NCBI GenBank assembly: GCA_009664345.1
Contig: CP043547.1
Location: 6,585,481-6,649,480, forward strand
Direction of reading: 5' to 3'
Origin: Planctomycetales bacterium 10988
Lineage (GTDB): Bacteria > Planctomycetota > Planctomycetia > Pirellulales > Pb10988
Length of the DNA stretch: 64,000 bases
Shown: piece after piece, positions 53,925 through 62,249 of the stretch
Position numbering within the stretch: the first letter of the stretch is position 1
Layout: every line of letters starts with the position of its first letter
Notes under the pieces: generated by a model
Told to the model about the DNA's origin: nothing
Databases searched by the model: none
What the model saw: only the letters and a program-made list of their open reading frames with translations
Translations under genes and position numbers: made by a program

Positions 53925-55907
53925 TCATTGCACGGCCTCCTCGGCGGGCTCGGGAAGTTCCTTCACTTTGATGCCGCAGTGGAGCATCCTCGAACCCCAG
54001 TAAGGATTAAGAAGTTGGTCTTCATCTTGGAGCCAGTCCCCGCCGCCGCCTGGAACCATCGGGCAAAAGAAATGTGTCCAACTGTCTTGATGCGGCAGGC
54101 CCTGTGTAAGATGGGCGACTTTGAGCAAGGCATGGCTGAGCGTGCGGAAAGCCTTTCGAGACTCCTCAATCCCTCCCTTTAACCGAGGAGTTACGCGATC
54201 CGCCCTTCTCAATTGTGCTTCGAGGTCCGCGGGGAGCGAACTGTCGGTCAGAACCTTGGCGAGATGCGTTTGCAATTGCTCAATGTTTTCCGGCACAGGG
54301 AGTTCATCCGCGGCGAGCTTTGCCTGAATCAAAAAGTAGTTTTGATAAGATTGCTGCAAGGCATCCAGCGATGAAGCCGACAGGGTATAGCGAGCGTTTT
54401 GAGGAAGTTCGAGCGGACCCTCAGGATAGCGAGGTGCCTGTTGCGGATTGATCAGCGAAGGCTTTCCGGCAAGCTGCATTTGAGAATCAATCAAGAAATT
54501 GCCGTTTCGGGCGACGATCTCCCCTTCACGCAAACCACCTACGATGATTACTTCCCGGTCGAGGAAAGGCCCCGTTTCCACCTGACGAATCTCGAATCGC
54601 CCCGGTTCCGCTTCCACATAAACCACGCTGTTCTCCCCTACTGTCAGCAGGGCATCGCGCGGAATGGCCAAATAATGGGGTAGAGGCTGCGGCTTCTCGG
54701 CATAGCCCCATTCTTTCGAAGAAACCAAGTCCATTCCACAAATCGGGCATTTTCCAGGGGAATCGCGAATGATCTGAGGATGCATGTGACTGATCCATTT
54801 CCCAACCAATTCAGAATCATACACGATTTCTTGAGGAATCGGCGGAGCGAGCATCCTCGCGGTCGCCCAATCACCCGGGCGTAGCTTGCCGGACTTATTC
54901 CAAAACTCCACGCGAACACGGACCGTTTGCGTTTTCTCTTGAACGACCGGATCGACAAACGCCACCCGACCCATGAACGTCTCGCCGGGAAGCGACTGGA
55001 CCTTCGCTTCCACCTCCTGCCCAAAACGAACGGTGGCGGCATCTTGTGGAAAAAGATCAAGCAAAAGCCAAACCGTTTCCAAATTGGCAACCTTATAAAT
55101 AGGCTCACCGGAATTTACATAATCGCCTTCGACTTTATGCTTTTCGATGACCGTACCGGACTGCGGCGAAGTGATCGGCAGACGGGTTGCCGGTTCTTTT
55201 TGTTCTCGAAGTCGCCTGATTTGTTGTTCGGTCATGCCAAGTTCCAGCAGGTTTTGCCGGGCAATCTCGGCAAGAGACTCATCGCGGTTTTCTTCTCCTC
55301 CGAAGGAAATCGCGGAAGGTTTCAAGCTTGACAAGTAGGCAACTTGAGCTTCATAGAGTTCAGGACTATAGAGAAGTGCCAGGTCTTCGCCTTGATTCAC
55401 CGGAACTCCGACATAATCTGCATAGAGCTTTTCGATTCTCCCAGAGACATAGGCAGCGATCGTCGAAAGTCGGCCTTCGTCATAGGCGATCCGACCAACG
55501 GATCGAATCGTACGTTGAACCGGTTTTCGCTGCACTTCGACGGTTTGAATTCCGATCAAGCGTCGTGCGGCCGGATCGATGTTGACGGCGTATTCCCCGG
55601 CATCGTCCTCTTCGTTTGACGAACTGGCGGGAACCAAAGCCATTCCGCAAATAGGACAACTTCCTTCGCCTTGCTGCCGGATTTGAGGATGCATCGGACA
55701 TGTATAGGTCGCCGTCGATTCTGCGACCCCGGCACTTTCCGAAGGGTGAGCGTGCGACTGAATCCAACCCCAACGCTGGGCCAATCCAAGAGCCGCGATC
55801 AAACCAACTCCGACTGCCAACAACAGAAGTGCTTTTGAGAGAAAGGAAAGAAATGGCTTCGCGAGGCTGAACAGCCGGCTTCGCCAAGTAGGGACTTGCT
55901 CGACCAT
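53925..55907 (-). CDS. cusB: Heavy-metal efflux adaptor (CusB-like) with two metal-binding Cys motifs
   Basis: A 660-residue membrane-anchored adaptor (anchor about 20-45). Near residue 70-95 is TYTCPMHPQIRQQGEGSCPI, then CGMALVP, and near 380-405 a second copy, HMHPQIIRDSPGKCPICGMD. These are the CPMHP...CPICGM heavy-metal-binding domains found in Cus-type adaptors and copper P-type ATPases; having one at the N-terminus and one inserted in the body is notable. Lipoyl, coiled-coil (RQNLLELGMTEQQIRRLREQ) and barrel parts lie in the expected order. It hands copper or silver ions to CusA. The ATG at 55907 is preferred to the TTG at 55922. The stop is followed 49 bases on by cusA. Confidence 0.93.
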   Translation of the reverse strand: MVEQVPTWRSRLFSLAKPFLSFLSKALLLLAVGVGLIAALGLAQRWGWIQSHAHPSESAGVAESTATYTCPMHPQIRQQGEGSCPICGMALVPASSSNEEDDAGEYAVNIDPAARRLIGIQTVEVQRKPVQRTIRSVGRIAYDEGRLSTIAAYVSGRIEKLYADYVGVPVNQGEDLALLYSPELYEAQVAYLSSLKPSAISFGGEENRDESLAEIARQNLLELGMTEQQIRRLREQKEPATRLPITSPQSGTVIEKHKVEGDYVNSGEPIYKVANLETVWLLLDLFPQDAATVRFGQEVEAKVQSLPGETFMGRVAFVDPVVQEKTQTVRVRVEFWNKSGKLRPGDWATARMLAPPIPQEIVYDSELVGKWISHMHPQIIRDSPGKCPICGMDLVSSKEWGYAEKPQPLPHYLAIPRDALLTVGENSVVYVEAEPGRFEIRQVETGPFLDREVIIVGGLREGEIVARNGNFLIDSQMQLAGKPSLINPQQAPRYPEGPLELPQNARYTLSASSLDALQQSYQNYFLIQAKLAADELPVPENIEQLQTHLAKVLTDSSLPADLEAQLRRADRVTPRLKGGIEESRKAFRTLSHALLKVAHLTQGLPHQDSWTHFFCPMVPGGGGDWLQDEDQLLNPYWGSRMLHCGIKVKELPEPAEEAVQ

Positions 55908-56005
55908 CACATCAACTTTCAAAGGGTTCTAAAGGAAGAGACGACACGAAGGCGCTATTCCCCTCCGTGCCGTTCTTCTAAATCGCTCGTTAAAGAAAGA
56001 ATCTT

Positions 56006-56344
56006 CTAGTCTTTGGATTCAATTTCTTTGAGCATGGCAGCTTTCTTTTCCTTCGGGAAACTTTTCCATTTTTTCAGGCAGTTTCCACAGCAGAAGCCAA
56101 TCGTTTTCCCTTTGAACTTGGCGGTCATTTTCGGGTTGACATCTCGCTTCGCAATGGGGCAAAGATCATTGATGATTTCATCGGCATCGAGGGTGCCTTC
56201 AGCGTATTCAGAAGCGACTTGCGTGTGGTTGGCGTTCACTTCAAGTTCGCCGGCAGCGACGGGAGCAAAGTCGGCCGATCCCACCATCAAGAGAAAAGCG
56301 CCGACAAAAGACAACTTGATCATGATCATTCGTTGCAAAGACAT
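56006..56344 (-). CDS. Exported YHS-like metal-binding protein in the cus locus
   Basis: A 112-residue protein, ATG at 56344 with AAGGA 8 bases upstream. Residues 1-32 are a signal peptide (MIMIKLSFVGAFLLMVG). The mature part has LCPIAKRDVNPKMTAKFKG and, after it, TIGFCCGNCLKKW, the CP-I-x and GFCCxxC arrangement of a YHS/TRASH-type metal-binding domain, followed by a Lys-rich helix. Such small proteins sequester or sense copper and silver. The position directly upstream of cusB on the same strand suggests a periplasmic metal chaperone for the pump. Confidence 0.88.
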   Translation of the reverse strand: MSLQRMIMIKLSFVGAFLLMVGSADFAPVAAGELEVNANHTQVASEYAEGTLDADEIINDLCPIAKRDVNPKMTAKFKGKTIGFCCGNCLKKWKSFPKEKKAAMLKEIESKD

Positions 56345-56525
56345 ATCGATATTCCTTCCAGTAGATGCCATGGTAAAAACGGCATCGACAATGGTTGATA
56401 GAACGATTGCGAACTCGCGGAGTAGAAACCTCAACACGCAAGTGCAATCCACAAGAGATAGAAATTCTTGATCAATTTAGGAACGGGTTTGTAAGAAAAA
56501 AATTCTAAAACCGTTCTGGAAGGAA

Positions 56526-57047
56526 TTAGCACAGCCAACAACAGAACCACTGCTGGGTAGTGCTTGCTTGAAGGAAGGAGGAGGGAGGAGAGTAGATACC
56601 CCCGACTGAAGGGGAAAATTTCAGCACTGGCTCAAGATGAGAAGTATCAAGCAGTACCCAACTTAAGAGAATGCGTTTATTTACTTCTTGCGAGGGAATG
56701 GCCGCTTCTTGTTGAAGACCACAAAGACAAATTCGTAGAGAAGCTTCCACGGAAGTCAACTCAACAAGTTTCTCTTCCGAAGCTCTTAATTGTTTCAGAG
56801 ACTTTGCAGGCGGACTGTCAGAAACATCGCATTGGCAATGACAACAGCAAGGGGTTGCATCTTCTTCAGACTCCGCAAGGTCCTCAGGTGCAGGCCGGTT
56901 CTGACAGCAACTTTTTCCATTTATCCCTTGTGAAGCGTTCACTCCTTCGGAACAACATCCACAATGACCTTGCATGCTCATACCCGGCCAACCAAGGCTG
57001 AGGATCAGGCAAAGCTTGAGGACAAGTTGTATTTGAAAGGAGCCCAC
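56526..57047 (-). CDS. Exported Cys/His-rich small protein in the cus locus
   Basis: A 173-residue protein starting with GTG at 57047 (a weak GGAAA lies upstream). The N-terminal 25 residues are a signal peptide (IQLVLKLCLILSLGWPGMSM). The following part is Cys/His-rich: GHCGCCSEG, GKSCCQN, PCCCHCQCD. The chain ends in PPSSFLQASTTQQWFCCWLC. The motifs suit binding of soft metals such as Cu(I). It is first on the minus-strand cus set and divergent from the TolC-type gene. I know no named family; the gene could be an accessory copper-binding protein or leader-coupled sensor. Confidence 0.75.
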   Translation of the reverse strand: MGSFQIQLVLKLCLILSLGWPGMSMQGHCGCCSEGVNASQGINGKSCCQNRPAPEDLAESEEDATPCCCHCQCDVSDSPPAKSLKQLRASEEKLVELTSVEASLRICLCGLQQEAAIPSQEVNKRILLSWVLLDTSHLEPVLKFSPSVGGIYSPPSSFLQASTTQQWFCCWLC

Positions 57048-57133
57048 GCAAATTTCCGTTCGATAGTAATAACTAAATATCAGAGAACCGTCAAAATGTA
57101 AACAAAGCTATAAACTTCAAATAATTGGAAATT

Positions 57134-57152
57134 TGGATCAATCAACGATCCA
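57134..57152. promoter_or_regulatory. Inverted repeat in the divergent cus promoter region
   Basis: TGGATC (57134-57139) and GATCCA (57147-57152) are perfect inverted half-sites 7 bases apart, in the 224-base, A+T-rich region between the Cys-rich gene (57047) and the TolC-type gene (57272). This is a candidate operator for metal-dependent control of both sides; the regulator gene is not in the window. Confidence 0.45.
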
Positions 57153-57271
57153 TAAGAAACACTCCACCTTATTGTTGGTTTGAAGAGTTCCCGGCGTCAA
57201 GTCTTTTTATTGAAGAATTGTTGTGACACTCTGACAACATCAAGCCTACCGAACAGCCAGCAGGACGGAAA

Positions 57272-58744
57272 ATGCTGCACCCCACCCACCACACAACTCG
57301 AAGTCATACCTCCTATTACGTGAAAACGGGTAGGAAAGTTCTTTCTGGAATACTGCTCCTGAGCGTAGGGTGTGTAGCCGTCTCTCAGAAAGATCAAAAA
57401 CCTGCAAAAGCCCCCAGCATTCAGCAGACCTCGTCCCCCCAAAACGGCCATCAATCTTCTATCGAATCAAAGCCAACCATTCAACAAGTAAGCCATCAAA
57501 GTTCACCTTCGAAGCCTGAAGTGATTCCTTCCCCAGCAGCTCAATCCCTGGGCTACTACATGGGTCTCGCTCAATCTCAGCATCCTCAGGTTCAAGCAGC
57601 TCGTTGGGCGGTTTCTGCGACGATGGCGAAGATTCCCCAAGCCCGAGCCCTGGAAGACCCGCTTTTGACGGGGACCCTTTGGCCGATTGCTGATCAATCG
57701 GTGCAAACGGCCTCGGGTCGAGTGGCAACGTCGCTGATGCTGATGCAGAAAATCCCTTGGCCGGAGAAGTTACATGTGCGGGAGGAAGTTGCCAAACGCG
57801 AGTTGCAAATGGCCCTTGCGAATTTGCAACAAACCGAACTCGATATCTTGCTTAAGGTGCAACTTGCGTATTATGACCTGTGGTTCAATCAACGGGCCCT
57901 CAAGCTTTTGAAAGAAAACAACCGTCTGAGCGAACAGCTTGTCCAAGATGCAAAATCTCGATATCGCACCGGGGGGAGTCAAAAAGATGTCCTCCAAGCT
58001 CAGTTGGAAGTCGATCGGATTGCCGAACAATTGTTGAACTATCAACGGCAACAAGCTATTGCTCAAAATGATCTGGCGACCGCGATTTCCTCGCCACTGG
58101 GAGTACCTCCGCAAGTCCCACACGATCTAGAATTGCAACCACTTCCGCAACAGCTTGACCTCCTCCTCGCGGCAGCGGAGCGAGCCAACCCAAATCTCAA
58201 GGCCAAACTTTGGGCGGTTTCCCGCGATCGACAAAAGCGGGAACTTGCTTGTCTGGAACGCTATCCCAATCTACAAGTGGGAAGTGGTTGGAGTTTGGTA
58301 ACAGAGGAGGAGGCCATCAGCCCAGTTGCCGATGGACACGATCAGGTGAATCTCACCTTGGGAATGACCGTTCCGCTTTGGAAAGAACGAATCGATGCCG
58401 GCATTCGTGAAGCCTCCGCGAAAGTGGCTCAATCCTCACAAGAATGGGAAGCAGAGAAAGAGACGACTCTGGGGAAAATCAAGCGTCTTTATGAAACTTT
58501 GGAGCTCATTGAGGCCCAGAGAGAGATCTATCGCGAACGCGTACTGCCACGAAGCGAGCAAACCATTCAACTCGCCATTGCGGAATATCGAGGAAATAAG
58601 ACCGATTTCGATGAAGTCCTCGATCTTTTCACGATGCAGCTCATGTTAAAACTTCAAGCCGCTCAGCTTGATGCGACTTATGCCAAGACCATGGCCCAAC
58701 TCGATCACGCCGTCGGGGTGGAAATCACTTCCGTTGCTCAATAA
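57272..58744 (+). CDS. cusC: TolC/CusC-type outer-membrane lipoprotein
   Basis: A 490-residue protein with a signal peptide ending LLLSVGC (lipobox), then a Ser/Gln-rich linker (about 40-90), then the OEP pattern: two repeats of long helices with short strands (LLKVQLAYYDLWFNQRALKL, later QLMLKLQAAQLDATYAKTMA). It should form the outer-membrane exit tube for the CusB/CusA pump, whose genes are divergent from it across a 224-base promoter region. The ATG at 57272 follows AGGACGGAAA. In Escherichia coli the cus genes are collinear; a split, divergent arrangement is a variation seen here. Confidence 0.9.
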   Translation: MLHPTHHTTRSHTSYYVKTGRKVLSGILLLSVGCVAVSQKDQKPAKAPSIQQTSSPQNGHQSSIESKPTIQQVSHQSSPSKPEVIPSPAAQSLGYYMGLAQSQHPQVQAARWAVSATMAKIPQARALEDPLLTGTLWPIADQSVQTASGRVATSLMLMQKIPWPEKLHVREEVAKRELQMALANLQQTELDILLKVQLAYYDLWFNQRALKLLKENNRLSEQLVQDAKSRYRTGGSQKDVLQAQLEVDRIAEQLLNYQRQQAIAQNDLATAISSPLGVPPQVPHDLELQPLPQQLDLLLAAAERANPNLKAKLWAVSRDRQKRELACLERYPNLQVGSGWSLVTEEEAISPVADGHDQVNLTLGMTVPLWKERIDAGIREASAKVAQSSQEWEAEKETTLGKIKRLYETLELIEAQREIYRERVLPRSEQTIQLAIAEYRGNKTDFDEVLDLFTMQLMLKLQAAQLDATYAKTMAQLDHAVGVEITSVAQ

Positions 58745-58798
58745 ACTACCAGATCGTCCTTTATATCATTGATGGTCTTGGCTAAAGGCGGTTGTAGC

Positions 58799-59986
58799 AT
58801 GAAGAGGATACGTTCTTATACAGTTCTCGTATGGTTGTTATTCGTTGGCGGATTACTCGCTCAAGGAGCATTCGCCGCAGATCCACCATTTCCCGAGGTT
58901 TCTCCTGCGGAACAGGGGGTCCGTGCGGAGACCCTGCGGGAGATGTCCGCTTGGGTAAGAAAAGAGAACTACGATGTTCGGGCGATGTTACTATTGCGAC
59001 GAGGGCACCTGATTTTTGAATGGTATTCTGATGGAATCACTCGAGATCATAATCACAATACCTTCTCGGTCACCAAAAGTGTGGTGGGAACCCTTGTTGG
59101 GTGTGCCATCAAAGAGTCGAAAATTCCCAGTCCTGCAACCACACTCAATGAACTTTTCCCAAACTCTCCTGTCTTGGCAACTTATCCAGCCAAGGCAAAG
59201 ATGAAAATTGCCGACTTATTGACCATGCGGGGCGGCTTGCCGGTCACACGGGGGAATAAACCGAAAAACGATCCTCAACGAATCCTCTTTGACCAAGTCC
59301 ATGAGGCTGAAGAACGTAATCGATTTGTGCTTCATCTTCCGTTAGAGCGAGTTCCAGGAGAAAGCTTCGCCTATAACAATAATGAACCACAACTTATCGC
59401 CGGGATTTTGGAACAGCTCTATAACGAAGACCTCCTGCCTCTTGGCCAGCGTTTTCTGTTTCATCCGTTGAACTTTGAAAACGTCGCTTGGAGGTTTCCC
59501 GACAAAACAGGCAATTACCCCGGTGGTTATGGCCTCCGCTTGCGGGCCCTCGACATGGCGAAACTTGGCCAACTGTATCTGCAACAAGGGAAGTGGAACG
59601 GCGAGCAAATACTCTCAGAGAAATGGTGCAAAGAAGCCACTTCCGACCAAACCGGAACCGGGTATGGATATTATTGGTGGACAGAGAAAGGTTCTCAAGG
59701 AGAACTTCCTTTCGCCGCCAAGGGAGTTCGAGGCCAGCGGATTTATGTTGATCCGCAAAAGGAACTTGTCTTCGTTCTCACCTCGGATTTACCGCAAGAT
59801 CAAGTACCGACAATCACCAAAAAGTTGATTGAAGGATTTGTCTTGAAGGCAGTCGCATCCGACAGCCCCATCTCTGAAAAGCCCGGTGAAATGGATCAAC
59901 TGAAGGCGGAACTGACCCTTTCGAAACAATACCGCTCACCCCGTCGCCAGGGGCTTCCAGGGAATCGACTTCCGCAAGCCCCCTAG
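58799..59986 (+). CDS. Serine hydrolase of the class C beta-lactamase fold, exported
   Basis: A 395-residue exported protein (signal peptide 1-27, ending FAA). Ser90-x-x-Lys93 in SVTK, Tyr192-Asn-Asn in AYNNNEP, and KGVRG late in the chain match the three active-site motifs of class C beta-lactamases, DD-peptidases and esterases of that fold. Whether it opens beta-lactams, trims peptidoglycan or cleaves esters cannot be told from sequence. The ATG at 58799 is chosen for the signal peptide; in-frame TTG/ATG at 58769-58774 have no ribosome site. It lies 54 bases after the cusC-like gene on the same strand and could be co-transcribed with it, but no functional link is evident. Confidence 0.9.
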   Translation: MKRIRSYTVLVWLLFVGGLLAQGAFAADPPFPEVSPAEQGVRAETLREMSAWVRKENYDVRAMLLLRRGHLIFEWYSDGITRDHNHNTFSVTKSVVGTLVGCAIKESKIPSPATTLNELFPNSPVLATYPAKAKMKIADLLTMRGGLPVTRGNKPKNDPQRILFDQVHEAEERNRFVLHLPLERVPGESFAYNNNEPQLIAGILEQLYNEDLLPLGQRFLFHPLNFENVAWRFPDKTGNYPGGYGLRLRALDMAKLGQLYLQQGKWNGEQILSEKWCKEATSDQTGTGYGYYWWTEKGSQGELPFAAKGVRGQRIYVDPQKELVFVLTSDLPQDQVPTITKKLIEGFVLKAVASDSPISEKPGEMDQLKAELTLSKQYRSPRRQGLPGNRLPQAP

Positions 59987-59993
59987 GTGCTTT

Positions 59994-60278
59994 TTAATAC
60001 ATAATCGAGCGTTCGGCGGCATTCGAAGGACCGGCATCCCAGACCACGGCTAACACCATCATCATGAGAGCGGCACCAGAGACCAAGCAGTAACTAGGTT
60101 GAAGTTTCATGCTGCACACGGCGGAAGTTCCCACCAAGGCCAAGAAGATGAAAAAGAGCGTATGGCAATAACCTTGCCAGGCTTTCCCTTGAGAAATGCG
60201 GGCAAGACAAGCACTGACAAAACCAAGCACTTGAATGGAAAGGAAAATAAGCCATAAAATAGGTAAAGATTGTAACAT
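59994..60278 (-). CDS. Small integral membrane protein, 94 aa
   Basis: The ATG at 60278 is preceded by GAGGAA at good spacing. Three hydrophobic segments (about 5-23, 37-57, 64-82) fill most of the chain, with a short polar tail. I recognise no family; the function is unknown. It is convergent with the beta-lactamase-fold gene, with only 7 bases between the two stop codons. Confidence 0.75.
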   Translation of the reverse strand: MLQSLPILWLIFLSIQVLGFVSACLARISQGKAWQGYCHTLFFIFLALVGTSAVCSMKLQPSYCLVSGAALMMMVLAVVWDAGPSNAAERSIMY

Positions 60279-60760
60279 CGTATTCCTCAGTAATCCCCGA
60301 ACAGCTTCCCTGTCGTAATCTCTCTACTTTTTGCGAAAATTGTTTCTTAAATTAATAGAAAATTGAAAAACAATTCTCAAGACCAAACGGGCTTTCTGGC
60401 TTGTTTTTGCCAGGGTCGATTCCTGACCGATGCCGGTTGTTCTCATTTTTGAAAGTGAGACGTCCTGTCTCTATACAAGGATGACACCTCTTTAGCGTAA
60501 CGGATGCCTTTTCTCAAAAAAATCCCAATTTTCTGGGAATTTCCTCAAGAAAAGCCAAGGATACAATGTTTTCGGTCGAAAAGACTTTGAGTTAAGTTTT
60601 CGACTGTATTCAACTTTAGAATAATCTTGAACAAAAGAAGAAAAAGTTTGAAGATTTTTCAACTTTTCTCATCGTTTGTAAGCTTCAAGTAAAGTTTATT
60701 ACCTGACACTTTTTGTTAAGTCAGAGAAGATAAACAGTTTAAATAAAGTCTATGCAAGTT
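60279..60760. other. Intergenic, 482 bases, A+T-rich
   Basis: This lies between serS and the small membrane protein, both on the minus strand. It is rich in A and T runs, with the weak serS terminator at 60641-60667. No gene is supported. Confidence 0.4.
60641..60667 (-). terminator. Probable weak terminator after serS
   Basis: On the minus strand AAAAGTTGAA (60667-60658) pairs with TTCAAACTTTT (60652-60642), with one bulge, followed by T residues, about 95 bases after the serS stop. The stem is A+T-rich, so strength is uncertain. Confidence 0.4.
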
Positions 60761-62053
60761 TTAGCTTTTCGTCAGCGGTTCGATGACTTCCTTGCCTACC
60801 CAAGGTCGCAAGACTTCCGGGACGACGACTGAACCATCGGCTTGTTGATAGTTCTCTAAAATGGCAATGAGGGCTCGGCTGACGGCGATCGCGGTTCCAT
60901 TTAATGTGTGAACCAGCGTTGTTCCTTTTTCGCCAGGCTTTTTGAAACGAATGTTGAGACGCCGGGCTTGATAGTCAGTACAGTTCGAAGTCGAGGTCAC
61001 TTCTCCGTACGTTCCCCCATCTTCCCGACCAGGCATCCAAGCTTCCAGATCATATTTACGATAGGCCGGGCCGCCGAGATCGCCGGTGGCGGTATCGACG
61101 ACATGATAAGGGATGCCGAGATCATCGAAGAGTTGACATTCAATCCCGAGCAACTTTTCCAACATCTCCGAGCTTTGTTCAGGATGTGTAAAGGCGAACA
61201 TCTCGATCTTGGTAAATTGATGAACGCGATAAAGCCCTCGCGACGAACGCCCATGAGCCCCGGCTTCAGTTCGGAAGCAGTGGCTTACCCCACAAAGCAG
61301 AATCGGTAATTCTTTCTCATTCAAAATCTGGCCACTGAGCGAACCACCAAGGGTAATTTCCGCCGTGGCAATTAGGCTCAGGTCTTGATTTTCAATCGAA
61401 TAGATCTGGGTCGATTCCCCACGAGGGATATAACCGACGCCATCGAGAATCGAATTGAGTGCCAAATCCGGCGTGATCACCGGAGTAAAACCTTCTTTGA
61501 CCAAGGTTTGAATGGCATATTGTTGCAATGCCAATTCCAGCAGGACCCCGTCTCGCTTGAGGAAATAAAAGCCATTGCCCGCCACGCGAACACCAGCTTC
61601 CAGGTCGATGATGCCCAACTCTTCGCCAAGTTCAACATGATCTTTCACAGGAAAGTCAAACTTCGGGACTTCCGTTTTTCCTTGTTTGACCACTTTATTG
61701 GCTTGATCATCTTCCCCGATCGGTGCGGCCGGGTGCGACATATTCGGAATGAAACGGAGAATCGAGGTTGATTGCTCTTCGACTTCGCTCAGTTCTTTCT
61801 CTAAGGCACTGACTTGTTCCCGGAGCGAGCGGCCTTCCGCGATGAACTTTTGGCGTTCGTCATTATCTTTTGCCTTGGGAATCGACTTTTGCACCTCGTT
61901 CGCCTTGCGACGGGTTTCGTCGATTTCGGGAATGAGTTCCTTGCGGCGAGTTTCCAACTTGGCAAGTTGATCGAAATCAACGGTGACTCCGCGATTCCGA
62001 CAATTCTCTTGAACTGCCTCTAGCTCCTCCATGACGAACTTGCGATCTAACAT
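60761..62053 (-). CDS. serS: Seryl-tRNA synthetase
   Basis: A 430-residue cytoplasmic class II synthetase that charges tRNA-Ser (and tRNA-Sec where present) with serine. The N-terminal coiled coil (about 25-105, rich in Arg/Lys/Glu) is the tRNA-binding arm. Motif 2 is FRTEAGAHGRSSRGLYRVHQ and on into FTKIEMF, and motif 3 lies near the C-terminus in NGTAIAVSRALIAILENYQ. SNCTDYQARRLNIRFK is also conserved. The length agrees with the usual 420-430. The ATG at 62053 follows GGAAAG. The gene stands alone with a terminator-like hairpin downstream. Confidence 0.97.
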   Translation of the reverse strand: MLDRKFVMEELEAVQENCRNRGVTVDFDQLAKLETRRKELIPEIDETRRKANEVQKSIPKAKDNDERQKFIAEGRSLREQVSALEKELSEVEEQSTSILRFIPNMSHPAAPIGEDDQANKVVKQGKTEVPKFDFPVKDHVELGEELGIIDLEAGVRVAGNGFYFLKRDGVLLELALQQYAIQTLVKEGFTPVITPDLALNSILDGVGYIPRGESTQIYSIENQDLSLIATAEITLGGSLSGQILNEKELPILLCGVSHCFRTEAGAHGRSSRGLYRVHQFTKIEMFAFTHPEQSSEMLEKLLGIECQLFDDLGIPYHVVDTATGDLGGPAYRKYDLEAWMPGREDGGTYGEVTSTSNCTDYQARRLNIRFKKPGEKGTTLVHTLNGTAIAVSRALIAILENYQQADGSVVVPEVLRPWVGKEVIEPLTKS

Positions 62054-62249
62054 GACGACTTTCCGTTCCTATCCCAATATATAAAGGTGCAATGGTTCCG
62101 ATCGGGTGATCTGCGTGACTCCCGAGCTATCGGGAAGGCTGGACGTTTTCTAACGAAAGTCCGGGCTATCGTAAAGGTGCCAACTTGTCAGCAGCGGCAT
62201 TCCATGAAAATTTCATCGAAAGGAAGATTCCGCAAAGACTGACAAGACT

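Noticed and set aside
62121..62134. Small hairpin CCCGA-gcta-TCGGG between serS and the dipeptidase gene
   Set aside because: Only 5 bp and without a T-run; not enough for a terminator or riboswitch call.
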